Notes: generated by a model not told the origin, from the letters alone. 64,000 nucleotides of DNA from Candidatus Cloacimonadota bacterium (GCA_016932035.1 JAFGDR010000040.1:62001-126000), one strand, 5' to 3'; shown: positions 46,144-54,996, numbered from the stretch's first letter. Numbers and translations: made by a program.

Positions 46144-46830
46144 ATGCCTAAGAACGTTCCCATGGTGAAAGTATATATTTTAGGGGAAGGTTTTGATGTA
46201 CCAGAGGGCTCGACCATAATCGGTGCTCTTGAGTATGCAGGATTCCAGCTGACAGTTGGTGTTGGTTGCCGCGAAGGTTTCTGCGGAGCTTGTGCGACAC
46301 TGTACAGAGAAAAAGGCGACTATAAGCTGCAAGCGGGTCTTGCATGCCAGACGGTTGTCACCGATGGTATGAACATAGCTCAAATACCTTTTGTTCCTGC
46401 AGAAAAACCAATCTACGATATCAATAAAGTCGATCCTGATATCGAAGCATTCAAAACACTCTATCCGACACTTTTCAGGTGTGTTGGATGTAATACCTGT
46501 ACAAAGATATGTCCTCAGGATATTGAGGTTATGGATTATGTCCAGGCACTCATTCGTGGAGATGTCGCCAGAGCAGCAGACCTTTCTTTTGACTGTATTC
46601 GATGCGGACTCTGTGCATTGCGTTGTCCGGCTGAAATCGTACAATATAATGCAGCAATTCTTGCTCGTCGCCTCACAGGCAAATATCTTCTTCCAAAGAG
46701 TCCCGATCTTGAAGCCAGGGTAAAGGAAATTGCTGAAGGACTCTATAATAATGAGCTTGAAAAACTCACCACCTCAAACACAGAGACCATTAAAAAGCGA
46801 TATTATGATCGTGAAATCAAAACCGGATAA
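46144..46830 (+). CDS. frdB: fumarate reductase/succinate dehydrogenase-like iron-sulfur subunit
   Basis: 228 residues. N-terminal [2Fe-2S] domain with CREGFCGAC and the downstream LAC; then two cluster motifs, CVGCNTCTKICP and CIRCGLCALRCP. AGGAGGAG precedes the ATG. Compared with classical SdhB the cysteine pattern of the C-terminal part is that of a plain two-[4Fe-4S] ferredoxin, as in TfrB-like proteins. No membrane-anchor gene (SdhC/D, FrdC/D) accompanies it, so the enzyme is likely soluble. Confidence 0.85.
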   Translation: MPKNVPMVKVYILGEGFDVPEGSTIIGALEYAGFQLTVGVGCREGFCGACATLYREKGDYKLQAGLACQTVVTDGMNIAQIPFVPAEKPIYDINKVDPDIEAFKTLYPTLFRCVGCNTCTKICPQDIEVMDYVQALIRGDVARAADLSFDCIRCGLCALRCPAEIVQYNAAILARRLTGKYLLPKSPDLEARVKEIAEGLYNNELEKLTTSNTETIKKRYYDREIKTG

Positions 46831-46855
46831 ATTTTAAACATTTAGGAGAATAGAT

Positions 46856-48523
46856 ATGTATCCAGAATATATGCGCAAATCGATCAGAAAGGTCGAAAAG
46901 ACGCGACCCGAGAGACTGAAACTTGCACGTTCAGGCAAAGCAATCTTCCCTATGATGTCCGCAGAAGAACGACAGGAAGTGCTTGATAAATTTCATCCTG
47001 ACTATAAGAAAGATGCTCGAAAAAAAGTGCGAATAGGACCAAATAAAGGGGATAATATCACAACAGAAGTTGTTGATCAACTCGAAGCTTATTCAAGAAT
47101 TAAGCCTGATTATTTCGACTTAAAGAATCCTGACTATGAAACAGATGTCCTCGTTATCGGTGCCGGCTCAGCAGGTTTTTCCGCATCCCTTCTTGCAGCG
47201 GAAAACGGAGCTGATGTTCTGCTTGTAACAAAACTGAGAATTGGTGACTCTAATTCAATGATGGCGCAGGGTGGTATTCAGGCATCCGTTCGACCTGATG
47301 ATAATCCCGTACTCCACTATCTCGATGTTATGGGTGGCGGACACTTTGACAATATCCCAGAGCTCGTTAAAGCTCTTGTCGCTGAAGCTCCAGATGCGAT
47401 ACATTGGCTTCAGGATCTCGGGGTTATGTTCGACAGAAATGAAGATGGAACAATGCTCACGAAACCCGGTGGCGGAACATGCAGACCGCGTATGCATTCT
47501 GCTCGTGACTATACCGGTGCAGCTATCTGTAGGACAATCCGTGATGAGGTGCTGAATCGTCCAGATAAGATAAAGATTTTGGAACATCAACCAGCAGTCG
47601 AACTTATTAAAGATGAAAATGGGAATGTCGCCGGCGCTGTGTTGTATCATTTAGAAAACAGGAATTATTACACGGTTAAAGCTAAAGCGATCATTATTGC
47701 AACCGGTGGCTTTGGACGTCTGCACGTTAAAGGATTTGAAACGACCAATCATTACGGTGCTACGGCAGACGGACTTGTCGTTGCTTATCGCGCAGGTGCA
47801 AAACTTTTATATATGGATTCAGTCCAATACCATCCAACCGGTGCTGTGTATCCACCGCAAATTCTCGGATTCCTCTGCACAGAAAAACTGCGAGGTCTCG
47901 GTGCTCAACCCGTAAATAAGAATGGTGAATTATTCGTTCATCCACTCGAACCTCGTGATATTGAGGCGTCTGCATTCATTCGTGAATGCACAGAACGTGA
48001 TCTTGGTATTCAGACACCGGGAGGTCAAGTCGGTATCTGGTTGGATTCTCCACTGATCGAAAAGCTGAGTGGACCCGGTACGATCAAGAAGAACCTTCCG
48101 GCTATGCTTAGACAGTTCGAACGTTTTGATGTTGATATCACACAAGATCCAATACTGGTATATCCAACTCTCCATTATCAAAACGGCGGTATCGAAATTA
48201 ATGATCACTGCGAAACAAACGTGAATGGTCTTTTTGTTGCTGGAGAAGCTGCTGGAGGCATCCATGGACGCAATCGTCTGATGGGAAATTCTCAGCTTGA
48301 TCTGATTGTATTTGGGCGACGTGCCGGTATTTACGCAGCGGAATATGCTAAAAAAGCGAAGACCGGAAAACTAACACTCTCGCATATCACTGAATATGAC
48401 CAGGAAGTGAAAAAAATCGGTATTGACAGAAAACACATCTCACCGATGGTTCTTCCTGATTATACCCCTGCTTCTGTGAAAGAGCGTCAATACACAACTG
48501 AATATCAAGGAACTCTAAGATAA
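46856..48523 (+). CDS. frdA: soluble fumarate reductase/succinate dehydrogenase-like flavoprotein
   Basis: 555 residues, beginning with a charged extension of about 90 residues. FAD motif VIGAGSAGFSAS (100-111), active-site segments SVQYHPTG, LHYQNGGI and GEAAGGIHGRNRLMGNS are conserved. At the place of the FAD-linking His (E. coli FrdA SHTVAAEGG) it has SNSMMAQGG (Asn133), so FAD is probably bound non-covalently, as in L-aspartate oxidase. L-aspartate oxidase itself is less likely given frdB and hdr neighbours, but the fold is shared. AGGAG upstream of the ATG. Confidence 0.85.
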   Translation: MYPEYMRKSIRKVEKTRPERLKLARSGKAIFPMMSAEERQEVLDKFHPDYKKDARKKVRIGPNKGDNITTEVVDQLEAYSRIKPDYFDLKNPDYETDVLVIGAGSAGFSASLLAAENGADVLLVTKLRIGDSNSMMAQGGIQASVRPDDNPVLHYLDVMGGGHFDNIPELVKALVAEAPDAIHWLQDLGVMFDRNEDGTMLTKPGGGTCRPRMHSARDYTGAAICRTIRDEVLNRPDKIKILEHQPAVELIKDENGNVAGAVLYHLENRNYYTVKAKAIIIATGGFGRLHVKGFETTNHYGATADGLVVAYRAGAKLLYMDSVQYHPTGAVYPPQILGFLCTEKLRGLGAQPVNKNGELFVHPLEPRDIEASAFIRECTERDLGIQTPGGQVGIWLDSPLIEKLSGPGTIKKNLPAMLRQFERFDVDITQDPILVYPTLHYQNGGIEINDHCETNVNGLFVAGEAAGGIHGRNRLMGNSQLDLIVFGRRAGIYAAEYAKKAKTGKLTLSHITEYDQEVKKIGIDRKHISPMVLPDYTPASVKERQYTTEYQGTLR

Positions 48524-48618
48524 TTTCTAATGTATAATTAGATTAGTATTTTTATGATTTATAAATTTGAGTTATGTTCAATCTACGTTAATTCGTGGTT
48601 AGTAACCCTGGAGGTTTA

Positions 48619-49632
48619 ATGGCAAAACCGAAAGTTGCTTTTTATTGGTGTGCATCCTGTGGAGGATGCGAAGAAGCGATTGTTGATCTGCATGAAGATA
48701 TCTTGAAAGTAGCAGAGCTCGTTGATATCGTGTTCTGGCCTTGTGCAATGGATTTCAAGACCAATGACGTCAAAAATATGCAGGACAATGAAATAAATGT
48801 TTGTTTTATTAATGGAGCGATCCGAACAGATGAACAGGTAGAGATGGCGCATCTATTACGTAAAAAAGCTCAGATCATTGTTTCTTTTGGTTCATGCTCG
48901 CAGCTTGGAGGAATACCTGGTCTTGCCAACTTCTGGGATAAAGAATCGATCTTTGCATCATCCTATGGTGGCAGATGCCCTTCAGTTAATAATCCTGATG
49001 GTGTTGTACCACAAGAAATCTCTGAAGTGCCTGAAGGCGAACTAACCCTTCCAGCATTCCACAACACAGTAAAAACGACTGATCAGGTTATCGATGTTGA
49101 TTATTATCTTCCCGGCTGTTCTCCTGCTCCCTACCTCACTATGCGTGCGATCAATACAATTCTATCTGGTGATCTACCTCCAAAAGGAACCGTACTTGCA
49201 CCGAATAAAGCACTCTGCGAAGTATGCTCAAGAAATGAAACAAAGCCGGAGAAACTATCCATAGATAGAGTAAATCGTGTTTCATTGGTAGATGTTGATC
49301 CTGAAAAATGCTTCCTAGCACAAGGTATTATCTGCATGGGACCAGTCACACGCTCAGGATGTAACGGAGAAGCAGATGGGCGTTGTGTTGCCGCCAATAT
49401 GCCGTGCAGAGGTTGTTATGGACCAACAACAGAAGTTCACGATGTCGGCGCCAAGATGATCGCAGCTCTCGCTTCGGTCGTTGGACTCGATGGCGAAGAA
49501 AACATGAGTGAAACTGCTGTTCAAAAATTACTCGATCAAATCGTTGATCCTGCAGGCACGTTTTACCGATTCTCACTTGCAAAATCCTATTTCCGCAGGA
49601 AGATTATGACTGATCCAAAAGAGGAGAAATAA
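48619..49632 (+). CDS. mvhG: [NiFe] hydrogenase small subunit (MvhG-like)
   Basis: 337 residues from the ATG at 48619 (GGAGG site). The proximal-cluster residues lie in YWCASCGGCEEA, SFGSCSQLGG and LPGCSPAP; a C-terminal region with further cysteines (CEVCSR, CFLAQGIICMGPVTRSGC, MPCRGCYGP) binds the other clusters. No Tat signal, so it is cytoplasmic, as for group 3c hydrogenases. Confidence 0.92.
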   Translation: MAKPKVAFYWCASCGGCEEAIVDLHEDILKVAELVDIVFWPCAMDFKTNDVKNMQDNEINVCFINGAIRTDEQVEMAHLLRKKAQIIVSFGSCSQLGGIPGLANFWDKESIFASSYGGRCPSVNNPDGVVPQEISEVPEGELTLPAFHNTVKTTDQVIDVDYYLPGCSPAPYLTMRAINTILSGDLPPKGTVLAPNKALCEVCSRNETKPEKLSIDRVNRVSLVDVDPEKCFLAQGIICMGPVTRSGCNGEADGRCVAANMPCRGCYGPTTEVHDVGAKMIAALASVVGLDGEENMSETAVQKLLDQIVDPAGTFYRFSLAKSYFRRKIMTDPKEEK

Positions 49633-49638
49633 CCAATC

Positions 49639-51099
49639 ATGGGTACAAAAGTTACAATAGATCCAATCACCAGACTGGAAGGTCATGGTAAGATAGAAAT
49701 ATTTTTAAATGATGAAGGCAATGTTGATAATGCATACCTTCAAATACCTGAATTAAAGGGATTCGAACAGTTTTGTATCGACCGTCCTGTCGAGGAACTT
49801 CCTCGTATTACACCACGAATTTGCGGCGTATGCCCCATGGCTCATCACATGGCAGCCACAAAAACCGTCGATGCTGTCTATCATGTGCAGCCAACTGAAA
49901 CAGCAAAAAAACTCCGCCAGCTTGTGTATGATTGCTACATTTACGAAGATCACATGCTTCACTTCTTTTTTCTTGGTGGTCCAGACTTCGTTGTTACACC
50001 ATCAGCACCGGCAAAGGAACGAAATATCCTTGGAGTGATTGCAAAAGTCGGACTTGAGATTGGCACCCGGGTTATCAAGAACCGCAGACAGATTCGAAAT
50101 ATTGTCCAATACCTCTCAGGAAGGATCATTCATCCTGTAGGAGGACTCCCGGGCGGTGTTTCAAAAGGACTCACTGAAGAAAAAAGACAGGAGTTTTTGA
50201 AAGTTGCAATTGAAGCTCGTGATTTTGCAAAAGAAAGTATCGAGATTTTCAATAAAATTGTGCTGGGAAATAATGCCTATGTCGATCTTGTAGTCGGTGA
50301 TATTTACAAACACAAGACCTATTACATGGGTTTGGTTGATGAAAATAATAAAGTTAATTTCTACGATGGCAAAGTTCGTGTTGTCGATCCCGATGGGAAA
50401 GAATTTGTGAAATTCGGACCAGACGAATACCTTAAACAGATCGCAGAGCACGTCGAGCCCTGGAGTTATATGAAATTCCCCTTCCTCAAAACAATTGGCT
50501 GGAAGGGCTTCAAGGAAGGTAAACAAAACGGCATATACCGCGTCGCACCTCTTGCTCGTCTGAATGTTTCTGAAGGTATGGCTACACCTATGGCTCAGGA
50601 AGAGTACGATCGCATGTATGAAATCCTTGGCGGAAAACCGGCTCATAATACGCTGGCATTCCATTGGGCACGTTTGATCGAAGCTCTGTATGCTTCAGAA
50701 CACATCGTAGAATTACTCGAAGATAAATCAATTACCTCTCCCGACATCAGAAATATTCCAACAGAAGTTCCAACTGAAGGTGTCGGCATCGTTGAAGCTG
50801 CACGAGGAACGCTCATCCATCATTATAAAACTGATGATCATGGCATGGTAAAAGCAGTGAACCTGATCGTTGCAACAGTTGGCAACTCGGCAGCAATGTC
50901 ACTTTCCATTGCAAAAGCTGCAAAAGCACTTATCAAGAATGGTAAGGTTGATGACGGCTTATTGAATATGGTCGAAATGGCATTTCGCGCCTACGATCCG
51001 TGTATGGCATGTGCTACTCATTCATTACCCGGTTCTACTCCCCTTATTATAAATATCAATCAAGATAATTCGGTTATAAAAACAATCCGAAGAGATTGA
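49639..51099 (+). CDS. mvhA: [NiFe] hydrogenase large subunit (MvhA-like)
   Basis: 486 residues. Nickel ligands Cys62 and Cys65 in RICGVCPMAHH and Cys455 and Cys458 in DPCMACATH are all present; a C-terminal peptide of 25 residues after His461 would be removed by the protease encoded next. Group 3c-like by its partners MvhG, MvhD and HdrABC. Consumes or makes H2 in the cytoplasm. Confidence 0.94.
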   Translation: MGTKVTIDPITRLEGHGKIEIFLNDEGNVDNAYLQIPELKGFEQFCIDRPVEELPRITPRICGVCPMAHHMAATKTVDAVYHVQPTETAKKLRQLVYDCYIYEDHMLHFFFLGGPDFVVTPSAPAKERNILGVIAKVGLEIGTRVIKNRRQIRNIVQYLSGRIIHPVGGLPGGVSKGLTEEKRQEFLKVAIEARDFAKESIEIFNKIVLGNNAYVDLVVGDIYKHKTYYMGLVDENNKVNFYDGKVRVVDPDGKEFVKFGPDEYLKQIAEHVEPWSYMKFPFLKTIGWKGFKEGKQNGIYRVAPLARLNVSEGMATPMAQEEYDRMYEILGGKPAHNTLAFHWARLIEALYASEHIVELLEDKSITSPDIRNIPTEVPTEGVGIVEAARGTLIHHYKTDDHGMVKAVNLIVATVGNSAAMSLSIAKAAKALIKNGKVDDGLLNMVEMAFRAYDPCMACATHSLPGSTPLIININQDNSVIKTIRRD

Positions 51100-51101
51100 A
51101 C

Positions 51102-51563
51102 GTGAAAACGCTCGTTCTTGGACTTGGCAACACAATCATGTCTGATGATGGTGTTGGGATTTTCATAGCACGCAGAATAAAGGAACAATTACCAGAAATC
51201 GATGTCATCGAAGCAAGTGCAGCAGGTTTCCGCGTTATCGACGAAATCATTGGATATGATACATTGATCCTGATCGACTCGATCAAAACAAAAAACGGAA
51301 AGCCCGGCAACTATTACAAACTCGGAATTGAAGAATTCAAAACAACCCTTCACCATAGCTCTCCTCACGACATGGATATGTTCTCTGCGCTTGAACTGAT
51401 GAAAAAGCACGATGCTGATCTCCCGGATGAAATAGTCATCTATGCAGTTGAAGTCGAAGACACCTTGAGCTATTCAGAGCAATGCACAAAAAATGTTGCT
51501 GCTGCTATTCCAAAATTGACCTCAATCATAATCGAAGAGCAATTTCCAGACAGCAAAATTTGA
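51102..51563 (+). CDS. hydrogenase maturation protease
   Basis: 153 residues starting at GTG 51102, two bases after the mvhA stop. VLGLGNTIMSDDGVGIFIARRI is the conserved opening (metal-binding Asp in SDDGVG), with DEIIGYDTLILIDSI and SPHDMDMFSALEL (His) later. HycI/HyaD-type endopeptidases clip the large subunit tail after nickel insertion. The adjacent MvhA is the obvious substrate. Last gene of the operon. Confidence 0.9.
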   Translation: MKTLVLGLGNTIMSDDGVGIFIARRIKEQLPEIDVIEASAAGFRVIDEIIGYDTLILIDSIKTKNGKPGNYYKLGIEEFKTTLHHSSPHDMDMFSALELMKKHDADLPDEIVIYAVEVEDTLSYSEQCTKNVAAAIPKLTSIIIEEQFPDSKI

Positions 51564-51598
51564 CATAAAAACACGCACATAGATTTTACGCAACACGT

Positions 51599-51674
51599 GG
51601 GGCTATAGCTCAGCTGGGAGAGCATTTGTCTGGCAGACAAAGGGTCACGGGTTCGAGTCCCGTTAGCTCCACCA
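51599..51674 (+). tRNA. tRNA-Ala (anticodon GGC)
   Basis: Full cloverleaf: acceptor GGGGCTA paired with TAGCTCC, D arm GCTCAGCTGGGAGAGC, anticodon stem TTTGT/ACAAA with loop CTGGCAG (anticodon GGC), T arm with GGTTCGAGTCCC, and an encoded 3' CCA. The sequence directly following the CCA is a hairpin and the first copy of a repeat that also follows the next gene. Confidence 0.95.
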
Positions 51675-51707
51675 GTCTTCGTTTTGAGCAAAGCAAAAAC
51701 GAAGACT
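51674..51707 (+). other. 12-bp inverted repeat (hairpin) abutting the tRNA 3' end
   Basis: AGTCTTCGTTTT (51674-51685) and AAAACGAAGACT (51696-51707) are perfectly complementary around a 10-base loop. The first base is the last A of the tRNA CCA. No T run follows, so it is not a standard terminator. Confidence 0.75.
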
Positions 51708-51732
51708 GCAGCGGAGGAGTTCCTTCAGGAAC
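51683..51732 (+). repeat. 50-bp direct repeat, copy A (5' of the GIY-YIG gene)
   Basis: Begins TTTGAGCAAAGCA and ends GTTCCTTCAGGAAC. Copy B at 52046-52095 is identical at 48 of 50 positions. Its last part forms a small hairpin (GTTCC, loop TTCA, GGAAC). Confidence 0.9.
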
Positions 51733-51802
51733 GAAGCCGTGCTGATAATTATTGAGAATAAACCTACTCAAAACTACGCCCCGGTAAACCAAAAGGAGTG
51801 AT

Positions 51803-52045
51803 ATGATGTTTTATGTATATATCCTAAAAAGCCTCAACTTCAAAGATAAATTCTATATTGGTTATTCTACAAATCTAAAATCACGAATTGAAAAACATAA
51901 TAATGGACATGTTCCTTATACTACCAAACACAAACCCTGGAAAATCAAAACATATGTCGCATTCGAAGAAAAAGAAAAAGCAACTAAGTTTGAAAAATAT
52001 CTTAAAAGTCATTCGGGAAGAGCATTTATTAAAAAGCATCCCTAA
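51803..52045 (+). CDS. small GIY-YIG nuclease-domain protein
   Basis: 80 residues; AGGAG lies seven bases before the ATG. The fold's motifs are visible: FYVYILKS and FYIGYSTNLKSRIEKHN (GIY-YIG with Arg), then HKPWKI and a conserved Glu in VAFEEKEKATKFEKYLKSHSG. Proteins this small resemble the single-domain GIY-YIG family (UPF0213-like). Related domains nick DNA. It is bracketed by 50-bp direct repeats and follows a tRNA, as a mobile unit would. Whether it is active is unknown. Confidence 0.88.
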   Translation: MMFYVYILKSLNFKDKFYIGYSTNLKSRIEKHNNGHVPYTTKHKPWKIKTYVAFEEKEKATKFEKYLKSHSGRAFIKKHP

Positions 52046-52095
52046 TTTGAGCAAAGCAGAAACGAAGACTGCAGCGGAGGAGTTCCTTCAGAAAC
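52046..52095 (+). repeat. 50-bp direct repeat, copy B (3' of the GIY-YIG gene)
   Basis: Starts at the base after the GIY-YIG stop (or shares its neighbourhood) and matches copy A at 48 of 50 positions; differences at the 14th and 47th bases. The left half of the copy A hairpin is absent here. Confidence 0.9.
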
Positions 52096-52135
52096 TATAC
52101 TGTGCATGTAAGTGATATTGGAAGTTTTCTCTTGT

Positions 52136-54871
52136 CTATCTGAGAATTACTACCTTACAAACCTCTTTATCAACTCCATCAATCGAAAGTTTTGTAAAAT
52201 AAATTCCTGAACCAAATCCTTCTACTTGGTTTGTACATGTATAATTCCCCGGATTTTTATTTGTGTTTTCAATGGTTGAAACTAGCTGCCCTTTTATGTT
52301 AAAAAGCTGTATCTTCACATTACATGGTTTGTTAATGGAATAACTCACGGCGAGTGTAGCATTCTGCGAACCGACAGGATTGGGAAAAGCCATCAGCATA
52401 TTGCCGGTCACTTCCTGCGGTTCATCGATCGCGACAGTCTGGTGGAAATAGTACGCACCCATATCTGCAATGGTACCATCAGGATCAAAAGAAGTATTGG
52501 GACTCCCAACATCGATACAGGGAGATTTGGTTGAATCGGCAATGGGGAAATGTTCCCAGCTTAAGTGATAGTTCCCGTTAGCTGCATCGACAAACAAAGG
52601 ATCAGCATCAATATTTCCTACTTGCCAGTAAACAAGCCCGTTGTTATTGATCACAATGCCAAATTCACCACCTGCAACATCAGAGTACTGTATCTCTATC
52701 GTATTAGGATCATAGTTTTCACTGAAATACACCTCCTGAGGGTGATCGTTCCACATGATCGTATTGGTGAGAATTGGCGCTGAATTATTAAAACAGAATA
52801 GACCTCCACCCTGGTAATCTGAAACATTTCCTTCTATGGTTACATTCTCGAGTACGGGGAGTGACTTATTGCAGAAGATTCCACCGCCATAATATGTGCT
52901 GTTATTTTTTGCGATCGTAACATTCTTGAGATAGCTTGATGAGTTAAAGAGTAATATTCCCCCGCCGGACGTAGAGCTGTTTTCTACGATCCGAAGATCA
53001 TATAAACCGGGCGATGCATCGTTGCAGTGAATTCCACCACCAGTACTTGAATGTCCATTCCTGATAGTAAATCCGCTCAAGATTGCAGTTGAGTCTTCTC
53101 CCCCGGAAAATCGCACAACACAATCCTGCTCATTTCCATCAAGGATCGTCTGATCGATATACGAGGTATCTCTCGTTGTCAAATATTTGGAAGCAAGAGT
53201 TATATTCTTCCCGTTAAAATTAATGTTCTCGTAATAGACACCGGTATTAACGATTATCGTGTCACCCTCATCTGCGAAATCGATACCCTGCTGAATCGTA
53301 CCGAATCCGACATTCTGCGTTATATTGAAAATATCGGCAACCGATACATTCACGTACTGCTCTCTTACAAGTGTATCAGATGCATTATTAATATCAGTAA
53401 CAGTTAAAGAAACAGAGTATGAGCCCAAGTCTGGATAGGTGTAGGAAGGATTTTGTTGGTATGAATCGATGATGCCGTCATTTTGAAAATCCCATTCCCA
53501 TGTAACAATTTGATTTGGTGCATCGCTGAGGTCATTAAACTGAACAGCATGAGGTACAAATCCGCTCGCGGCATCTGCATCGAAGTAGGCATAAACCTGA
53601 TCATTTTCCGGATACTGCCTTCTCAAAGAGGGATCACCCTGAATGATCATGCCATAGAACCATGCGCGTTCCCAGCCGGAATAAGCAGCTGTATCAACAT
53701 TGTCCACCCACCAGAGACGTAGTGACTCGCCAATGGTTTTATCTTCTGAGAATGGCTGATAAAAATCATCGAATTCAAGCATGCTTCCTGTTTTTGTCGA
53801 ACCTATTGTTGCAAGACCATGATCACTGCAATAAATATATAATCCCCCAAGATTATTGTCCGATGTGTATCGTGAATTTGAGCATGCAAACAGGTTATAA
53901 AAGTGCGCATTAGGATAAATATCAGCGACCTGGAAATTATAAACAATTTGGTAGCTGTTGCTATTATTATAATAAAAGTAGTGCGATTCGGGACCAGAAT
54001 GGACGTGTACCTGAATCAATTCATAATTTGAGATCAACCTGTTATTCAGGTAATCGCTGGCAATTGTCTGCTCTATATCATCGACAAGTTCCACAGATGG
54101 ATATGCAAGGAGCATCGACTGCTGATATTGGCTTCCCCAGTATGACCAGTCATCATCGATATATGCCAGTGATGTATTATAACTCGAAATAATCCCGTCC
54201 CTGAAGAGATGATTGCGCTGAAAATAGGCATCAAGAATTTCTTTTTCAGTTTGATCAACCATATTCATATTGCCGGCAACAATCCTTCCCAGCCCGATTT
54301 CAGGATGCATCTCCCCTATGTGAAAATCAAAAACACCATCTTCGTCTACATCGCCCCATAGACCGTTTGTATCTGTGAAGAAAAGGTCGCATGGAAATTC
54401 GACCCAGTCCTCATCGGGATCTTGGGTTCCATTATCATTCCAGTCCTCAAACATCTCATACCATGCAACGGGCAGATTTCCGATAAGAACGACATTGATT
54501 ACTTCATCTAAATGATAGTAGGTCTGGATCTGTAACTTGAGGTCTGCCGGATATACGCCGTCATAGAGAAGCACAAAGGTGTTGAAACCATCATCTATCA
54601 GATCCTGTTGAAAGACAAGAAGTGATTGCTCGATTTCATAATAAAGATCGGGAGTGATGACGATCAGGAATCCCTCTCCTTCCATGTTGCCCTTTGACCT
54701 GCTTATTTCATAAGAAATAGTCTCACGGGGTGGATTTTTTGCAAACCAGTCCTTGTATGTATCATACTGAGCATTGGGATCGAGATCTCGTGTGACCGGA
54801 ATGTCTTTATTTTGTGCAAATGCAGCCGTGCAAACAAACAACAATACAATTATGATAATCTTTTTCATCAA
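52136..54871 (-). CDS. secreted caspase-like (C25-type) protein with PKD, beta-helix and sorting domains
   Basis: 911 residues. Signal peptide (to about 19); a large domain (about 50-430) with the layout of gingipain-like C25 peptidases: IGNLPVAWYEM, GRIVAGNMN, a His in VHVHSGPESHYF (near 300) and a Cys in NLFACSNSRYTSDNNLGG (near 335), the probable catalytic pair. Next a PKD domain (about 435-520, ending SVSLTVTD), a right-handed beta-helix (about 525-720) and a C-terminal sorting domain (from about 825: FPNPVGSQNATLAV, IQLFNIKGQLV, GIYFTKL). A terminator is not clear. A fragment of a related gene lies just upstream. Confidence 0.8.
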   Translation of the reverse strand: MMKKIIIIVLLFVCTAAFAQNKDIPVTRDLDPNAQYDTYKDWFAKNPPRETISYEISRSKGNMEGEGFLIVITPDLYYEIEQSLLVFQQDLIDDGFNTFVLLYDGVYPADLKLQIQTYYHLDEVINVVLIGNLPVAWYEMFEDWNDNGTQDPDEDWVEFPCDLFFTDTNGLWGDVDEDGVFDFHIGEMHPEIGLGRIVAGNMNMVDQTEKEILDAYFQRNHLFRDGIISSYNTSLAYIDDDWSYWGSQYQQSMLLAYPSVELVDDIEQTIASDYLNNRLISNYELIQVHVHSGPESHYFYYNNSNSYQIVYNFQVADIYPNAHFYNLFACSNSRYTSDNNLGGLYIYCSDHGLATIGSTKTGSMLEFDDFYQPFSEDKTIGESLRLWWVDNVDTAAYSGWERAWFYGMIIQGDPSLRRQYPENDQVYAYFDADAASGFVPHAVQFNDLSDAPNQIVTWEWDFQNDGIIDSYQQNPSYTYPDLGSYSVSLTVTDINNASDTLVREQYVNVSVADIFNITQNVGFGTIQQGIDFADEGDTIIVNTGVYYENINFNGKNITLASKYLTTRDTSYIDQTILDGNEQDCVVRFSGGEDSTAILSGFTIRNGHSSTGGGIHCNDASPGLYDLRIVENSSTSGGGILLFNSSSYLKNVTIAKNNSTYYGGGIFCNKSLPVLENVTIEGNVSDYQGGGLFCFNNSAPILTNTIMWNDHPQEVYFSENYDPNTIEIQYSDVAGGEFGIVINNNGLVYWQVGNIDADPLFVDAANGNYHLSWEHFPIADSTKSPCIDVGSPNTSFDPDGTIADMGAYYFHQTVAIDEPQEVTGNMLMAFPNPVGSQNATLAVSYSINKPCNVKIQLFNIKGQLVSTIENTNKNPGNYTCTNQVEGFGSGIYFTKLSIDGVDKEVCKVVILR

Positions 54872-54888
54872 GCCCTTATCGAGAATTT

Positions 54889-54996
54889 TTACCTCAACAC
54901 AACCACTTTTGAGATTGCTGAACTTCTCCCACTAATACTCAGATCGGTAAAATAAATACCCGGAGATAAATTGTCAACTGTGGTGGAAATTGAAAT
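54889..54996 (-). pseudogene. decayed C-terminal fragment of a sorting-domain protein
   Basis: On the minus strand 35 codons are open between an in-frame TAG and a TAA at 54891-54889, ending LSPGIYFTDLSISG and SKVVVLR. This closely matches the end of the adjacent 911-residue protein (GIYFTKLSIDG, CKVVILR). No start codon or upstream part remains. It is a relic of a tandem copy or a recombination scar. Confidence 0.7.

Noticed and set aside
46077-46151. 24-codon open frame between mvhD and frdB with an AAAGGAATC sequence before it
   Set aside because: Very short, A/T-rich and overlapping the frdB start; no family resemblance. Might be a leader peptide, but nothing supports that beyond the ribosome-like site.
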